In this document: positions 61,016 through 64,000 of the stretch, piece by piece
Position numbering within the stretch: the stretch's first letter is position 1
Layout: each line of letters opens with the position of its first letter
DNA from: an uncultured Bacteroidota bacterium
GTDB taxonomy: Bacteria; Bacteroidota; Bacteroidia; Flavobacteriales; Flavobacteriaceae
Length of the DNA: 64,000 bases
Direction of reading: 5' to 3'
NCBI GenBank assembly: GCA_902526165.1
Contig: CABZKA010000006.1
Coordinates: 1-64,000 of the forward strand
The notes under the pieces: model-generated
What the model was told of the DNA's origin: nothing
Databases searched by the model: none
The model's input: only the letters and a program-made list of their open reading frames with translations
Position numbers and translations under genes: made by a program

Positions 61016-63754
61016 TTGAAAAGAAAGCATCACATTCACATTAAGTTTTTTTTAAAAACACTGATTCTTTTGTTTCCTGTTTTTATTTTGTCTCAAGAGT
61101 ATTTTCCAACAAACACTGGAGTTAAAGTAACCAATGAGCCGTATAACGCAATCATTAACGCAACCATTATTACATCACCCGGGAATGTTCTTGAGAACGG
61201 AATAATATTGGAAAGAGATGGAAAAATAATCGCAGTTGGAAAGGATGTAAGCATACCTAAAAACACTGTTATTCATGATAAAAAGGGAACCTATATCTAC
61301 CCCTCATTTATTGAGCTTTATTCTTCTTCATCGGTCAAAAATGCTCAAAGAAGCACTTCATCTGGAAGAAGTGCTCAATATGGACCATCAAGAGAAGGGT
61401 TTTACTGGAATGACCACATAATAAGTGATTATAATTCGCACAACGATTTTTTATATGACAAAAAAAAATCTGAAGAACTTAGGTCTGCCGGGTTTGGTAT
61501 AATTAATACTCACAGGGCAGACGGCATTCATCGTGGAACTGGACTTCTCCTAGCATTAAGTGATGTTTCAACTGAAAATGAAAAAATCATCGACAACAAA
61601 AGTGCTGAATTTTTATCATTTTCAAGAAGCGTAAGATCTAGACAATCCTATCCAAACTCGATTATGGGGTCAATTGCCTTGTTGAGACAATTTTTCTATG
61701 ACAGCGAATGGTATTTGTCTGGCCAAGCTAAAAGTAAAGATTATGCAATTGAGTCATTTATTGAGAATAACAATCTGCCAAAAATTTTTTACTCTGGATC
61801 TGATTTAAACTTTATAAGAGCACTGAGCTTATCCAAGGAACTGAATATTCCGCTATCAATAGTAGGCTCAGGAAAAGAATATATGAATTTGAAAGAAATT
61901 TCAAACTATCAAAACGACATAATAATACCTGTTAACTTCCCCGATGCTTATGATGTCTCAGACTCAATAATTGCTCAAAAAATAAGCCTAGGTTCTTTAA
62001 AAGAGTGGAATCAAGCTCCATCAAACTTAAGTTCATTAGAAAGAAGTAAGATTAAATTTTCAGTCACATCTGATGGTTTAAAAAACTTATCAAAGTTTAT
62101 CCCCAACATAAGAAAAGCCATTGACTATGGCTTGTCAGAAAAAACAGCACTGGAAGCGCTCACAACTTTACCTGCAAAAATTTTAAACATTAGTGACCTT
62201 GCAGGTGAATTAAAAGCAGGCGCCCTTGCAAACTTTTTAGTTGTTTCTTCTCCGGTTTTTGGAAATGATGCTGTAATTTATGAAAACTGGGTACTTGGAA
62301 ATAAACATCTAGTAAACAGTAAAAAAGAAAGAAAAGAAGAAAAAAAAATAGAGATAAAAAGACCTCTTATTTTTGATGTTTTACCCGTTACTTATCCAAA
62401 CAAGGCTTTTGGAAATAAGTCAATTCCCAAATCACAAAATATAATAATAAGGAACACAACTGTGTGGACTAATGAGGTTGATGGGGTTTTAAAAAATACT
62501 GATGTAGCATTTTCTAAGGGGCTTATTGTTGATATAGGACAAAACCTCAAAAACACTAATAACTCAATTGAAATTGATGGGACAAACAAACATTTAACAT
62601 CAGGCATAGTTGACGAGCATTCACATATTGCAGCATCATCAATTAATGAATCTGGACATAATTCATCTGCAGAGGTTTCCATACAAGATGTTATAAATCC
62701 AAATGACATTTCAATTTTTAGAACGCTAACCGGTGGTGTCACAACAATACAAATTTTACACGGCTCAGCAAACCCCATAGGCGGACAGTCAGCAATTTTA
62801 AAATTAAAATGGGGAGAAACTGCAGAAAATATGTTGATGAAAGACGCAACCAAGTTCATCAAATTTGCTCTTGGAGAAAATGTTAAGCAATCCAATTGGT
62901 CCAGTTACTCTAGATTTCCACAGACAAGAATGGGGGTTGAACAGGTCTTTGTTGACTATTTCCAAAGAGCAAAAGAGTATGGAAAAAAATGGAATGATTA
63001 CAATGAGTTGTCTAAAAAATCCAAGTCCAAAACAACCAAGCCAAGGTACGATGTTGAAATGGAAACGATATGGGAAATTTTAAAAGGTGAAAGACATATT
63101 TCTTGCCACTCCTATGTCCAAAGTGAAATAAACATGTTGATGAAGGTTGCAGAAAGGTTTAACATTAAAATAAATACTTTTACTCATATTTTGGAAGGTT
63201 ACAAGGTTGCAACCAAAATGGCAGAACATGGTGCAGGAGGCTCATCTTTTTCTGATTGGTGGGCATATAAGTACGAGGTTAATGATGCAATTCCCTATAA
63301 CGGCCCAATTATGTCTCAAGCAGGAGTTACTGTTGCATATAATTCTGATGATGCAGAAATGATTCGAAGACTAAATCAAGAAGCTGCTAAAGCTGTTAAA
63401 TACGGCGGACTTAGTGAGGAGGAGGCTTGGAAGTATGTAACATTAAATCCAGCTAAGCTCTTGAGAATTGACGATAAGGTTGGAAGCATTGCTCTTGGAA
63501 AACATGCTGATGTGGTTTTGTGGTCACACAACCCACTATCTATTTATGCAGTTGCTGAAAAAACAATAATTGAAGGAGCAGTTTTTTATGATATTGAAAA
63601 AGCCTCTGAACAACTTAAACAAATTAAAAACGAAAGAAACACCGTGATTAGTCAATTGATTGATGCAAAAAAAAGTGGAGCTAAAATACAAACCCCACCA
63701 ATCAAAGAAAAAAAATACTACCACTGCGAAACAATAGATATATATGAGGACTAG
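61016..63754 (+). CDS. Exported tandem amidohydrolase (inactive-looking N half, active-looking C half)
   Basis: A 912-residue protein starting at TTG, with signal sequence ending FPVFILSQ. Two amidohydrolase-like halves follow. The first (about 35-420) has the entry strands (NATIITSPGNVLENGIILERDGKIIAVG) but IELYSSSSV instead of the HxH metal site. The second (about 470-912) has H535 and H537 (DEHSHIA), CHSYVQSEI, NTFTHILEGY, YNSDDAEM and the closing LGKHADVVLW. It likely hydrolyses peptides, imides or similar outside the cytoplasm. The next amidohydrolase gene starts inside its end (11-nt overlap). Confidence 0.88.
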   Translation: MKRKHHIHIKFFLKTLILLFPVFILSQEYFPTNTGVKVTNEPYNAIINATIITSPGNVLENGIILERDGKIIAVGKDVSIPKNTVIHDKKGTYIYPSFIELYSSSSVKNAQRSTSSGRSAQYGPSREGFYWNDHIISDYNSHNDFLYDKKKSEELRSAGFGIINTHRADGIHRGTGLLLALSDVSTENEKIIDNKSAEFLSFSRSVRSRQSYPNSIMGSIALLRQFFYDSEWYLSGQAKSKDYAIESFIENNNLPKIFYSGSDLNFIRALSLSKELNIPLSIVGSGKEYMNLKEISNYQNDIIIPVNFPDAYDVSDSIIAQKISLGSLKEWNQAPSNLSSLERSKIKFSVTSDGLKNLSKFIPNIRKAIDYGLSEKTALEALTTLPAKILNISDLAGELKAGALANFLVVSSPVFGNDAVIYENWVLGNKHLVNSKKERKEEKKIEIKRPLIFDVLPVTYPNKAFGNKSIPKSQNIIIRNTTVWTNEVDGVLKNTDVAFSKGLIVDIGQNLKNTNNSIEIDGTNKHLTSGIVDEHSHIAASSINESGHNSSAEVSIQDVINPNDISIFRTLTGGVTTIQILHGSANPIGGQSAILKLKWGETAENMLMKDATKFIKFALGENVKQSNWSSYSRFPQTRMGVEQVFVDYFQRAKEYGKKWNDYNELSKKSKSKTTKPRYDVEMETIWEILKGERHISCHSYVQSEINMLMKVAERFNIKINTFTHILEGYKVATKMAEHGAGGSSFSDWWAYKYEVNDAIPYNGPIMSQAGVTVAYNSDDAEMIRRLNQEAAKAVKYGGLSEEEAWKYVTLNPAKLLRIDDKVGSIALGKHADVVLWSHNPLSIYAVAEKTIIEGAVFYDIEKASEQLKQIKNERNTVISQLIDAKKSGAKIQTPPIKEKKYYHCETIDIYED

Positions 63755-64000
63755 TTTTTTATACATAGCATTAATGTGTTCGTTTTTTATTTCTGCCCAG
63801 CAAACTCCTGGTCCTGTTCAAAACCAAAGTATATTAATTCAGAATGCAACAATTCATGTGGGTAACGGATCTGTCATTGAAAACGCAAACCTTGGCTTTA
63901 TCAGTGGAAAAATATCATATATTGGACAAGAAAATCCAACAAAAAAATACGATCAAATTATCAAAGGCGAAGGCAAACACATATACCCTGGCCTCATAGC
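63744..64000 (+). CDS. Amidohydrolase family protein (5' part, cut by window end)
   Basis: The first 85 codons of a second exported amidohydrolase: signal peptide MRTSFLYIALMCSFFISAQ, then ILIQNATIHVGNGSVIENANLGFISGKISYIG and GEGKHIYPGLIA leading up to where the HxH motif would be. The ATG lies 11 nt inside the end of the tandem amidohydrolase gene, so the two are coupled. The frame is open to the window edge. Confidence 0.85.
   Translation, partial: MRTSFLYIALMCSFFISAQQTPGPVQNQSILIQNATIHVGNGSVIENANLGFISGKISYIGQENPTKKYDQIIKGEGKHIYPGLI

Overview
The window is low-GC, densely coded chromosomal DNA from a member of the Bacteroidota, most likely a marine flavobacterium. The evidence is the mix of lineage-specific families (DUF4834, DUF4254, DUF6341, DUF4837, a SprE/PorW-like lipoprotein, a GH3-like enzyme, an N-terminally extended ATP synthase a subunit, an F1Fo operon without atpD/atpC), short intergenic gaps, almost no Shine-Dalgarno sequences, and many start codons just behind a TAnnTTTG box, the Bacteroidota -7 promoter element. 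Species cannot be named from sequence alone.

Layout. 1-6 kb: 3' end of a cysteine synthase gene, a sodium:solute symporter, then a leftward operon (outer-membrane protein, acetyltransferase-like protein, mnmE). 6-13 kb: a rightward envelope-glycan cluster (DUF4834, YfhO-like membrane protein, methyltransferase, two glycosyltransferases, a flippase). 13-25 kb: a long leftward block running SprE-like lipoprotein, bactofilin, atpZ-like, atpB-E-F-H-A-G, dut, EnvC-like protein, uvrA. 25-35 kb: ferredoxin, heptosyltransferase-like protein with DUF4254, purD, GH3-like protein, an M23 peptidase, tatA, DUF4837 lipoprotein, pgk, holB. 35-44 kb: ybeY-mnmG-methyltransferase with two perfect parS sites, alkB-like monooxygenase, gltX, SPFH protein, glnS, folB, tRNA-Cys. 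44-48 kb: LysE-type exporter, RNase R, rpiB, ElaA-type acetyltransferase, an orphan secreted protein. 48.8-51.7 kb: an accessory island with a type II restriction-modification pair and two divergent overlapping small ORFs. 51.7-64 kb: rnpA, M1 peptidase, metallo-beta-lactamase-fold hydrolase, APC permease with USP-like tail, then secreted S8 and M14 peptidases and two amidohydrolases (the last cut by the window edge).

How it fits together. Most of the window is housekeeping (energy, translation, tRNA modification, DNA repair, glycolysis) mixed with envelope functions. The run of exported peptidases and amidohydrolases at the right end, with the permease, suits peptide scavenging. The two parS palindromes flanking mnmG mark a chromosome-segregation region and imply the origin is not far away.

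The least ordinary part is 48.85-51.74 kb. A cytosine-5 methyltransferase is translationally coupled to a probable endonuclease with a B3-like C-terminal domain. The divergent start region upstream is bounded by a perfect 26-bp inverted repeat that contains both start codons and encloses a GC-richer spacer with a nested hairpin. That geometry resembles an invertible promoter or a shared operator and is the best candidate here for something undescribed.
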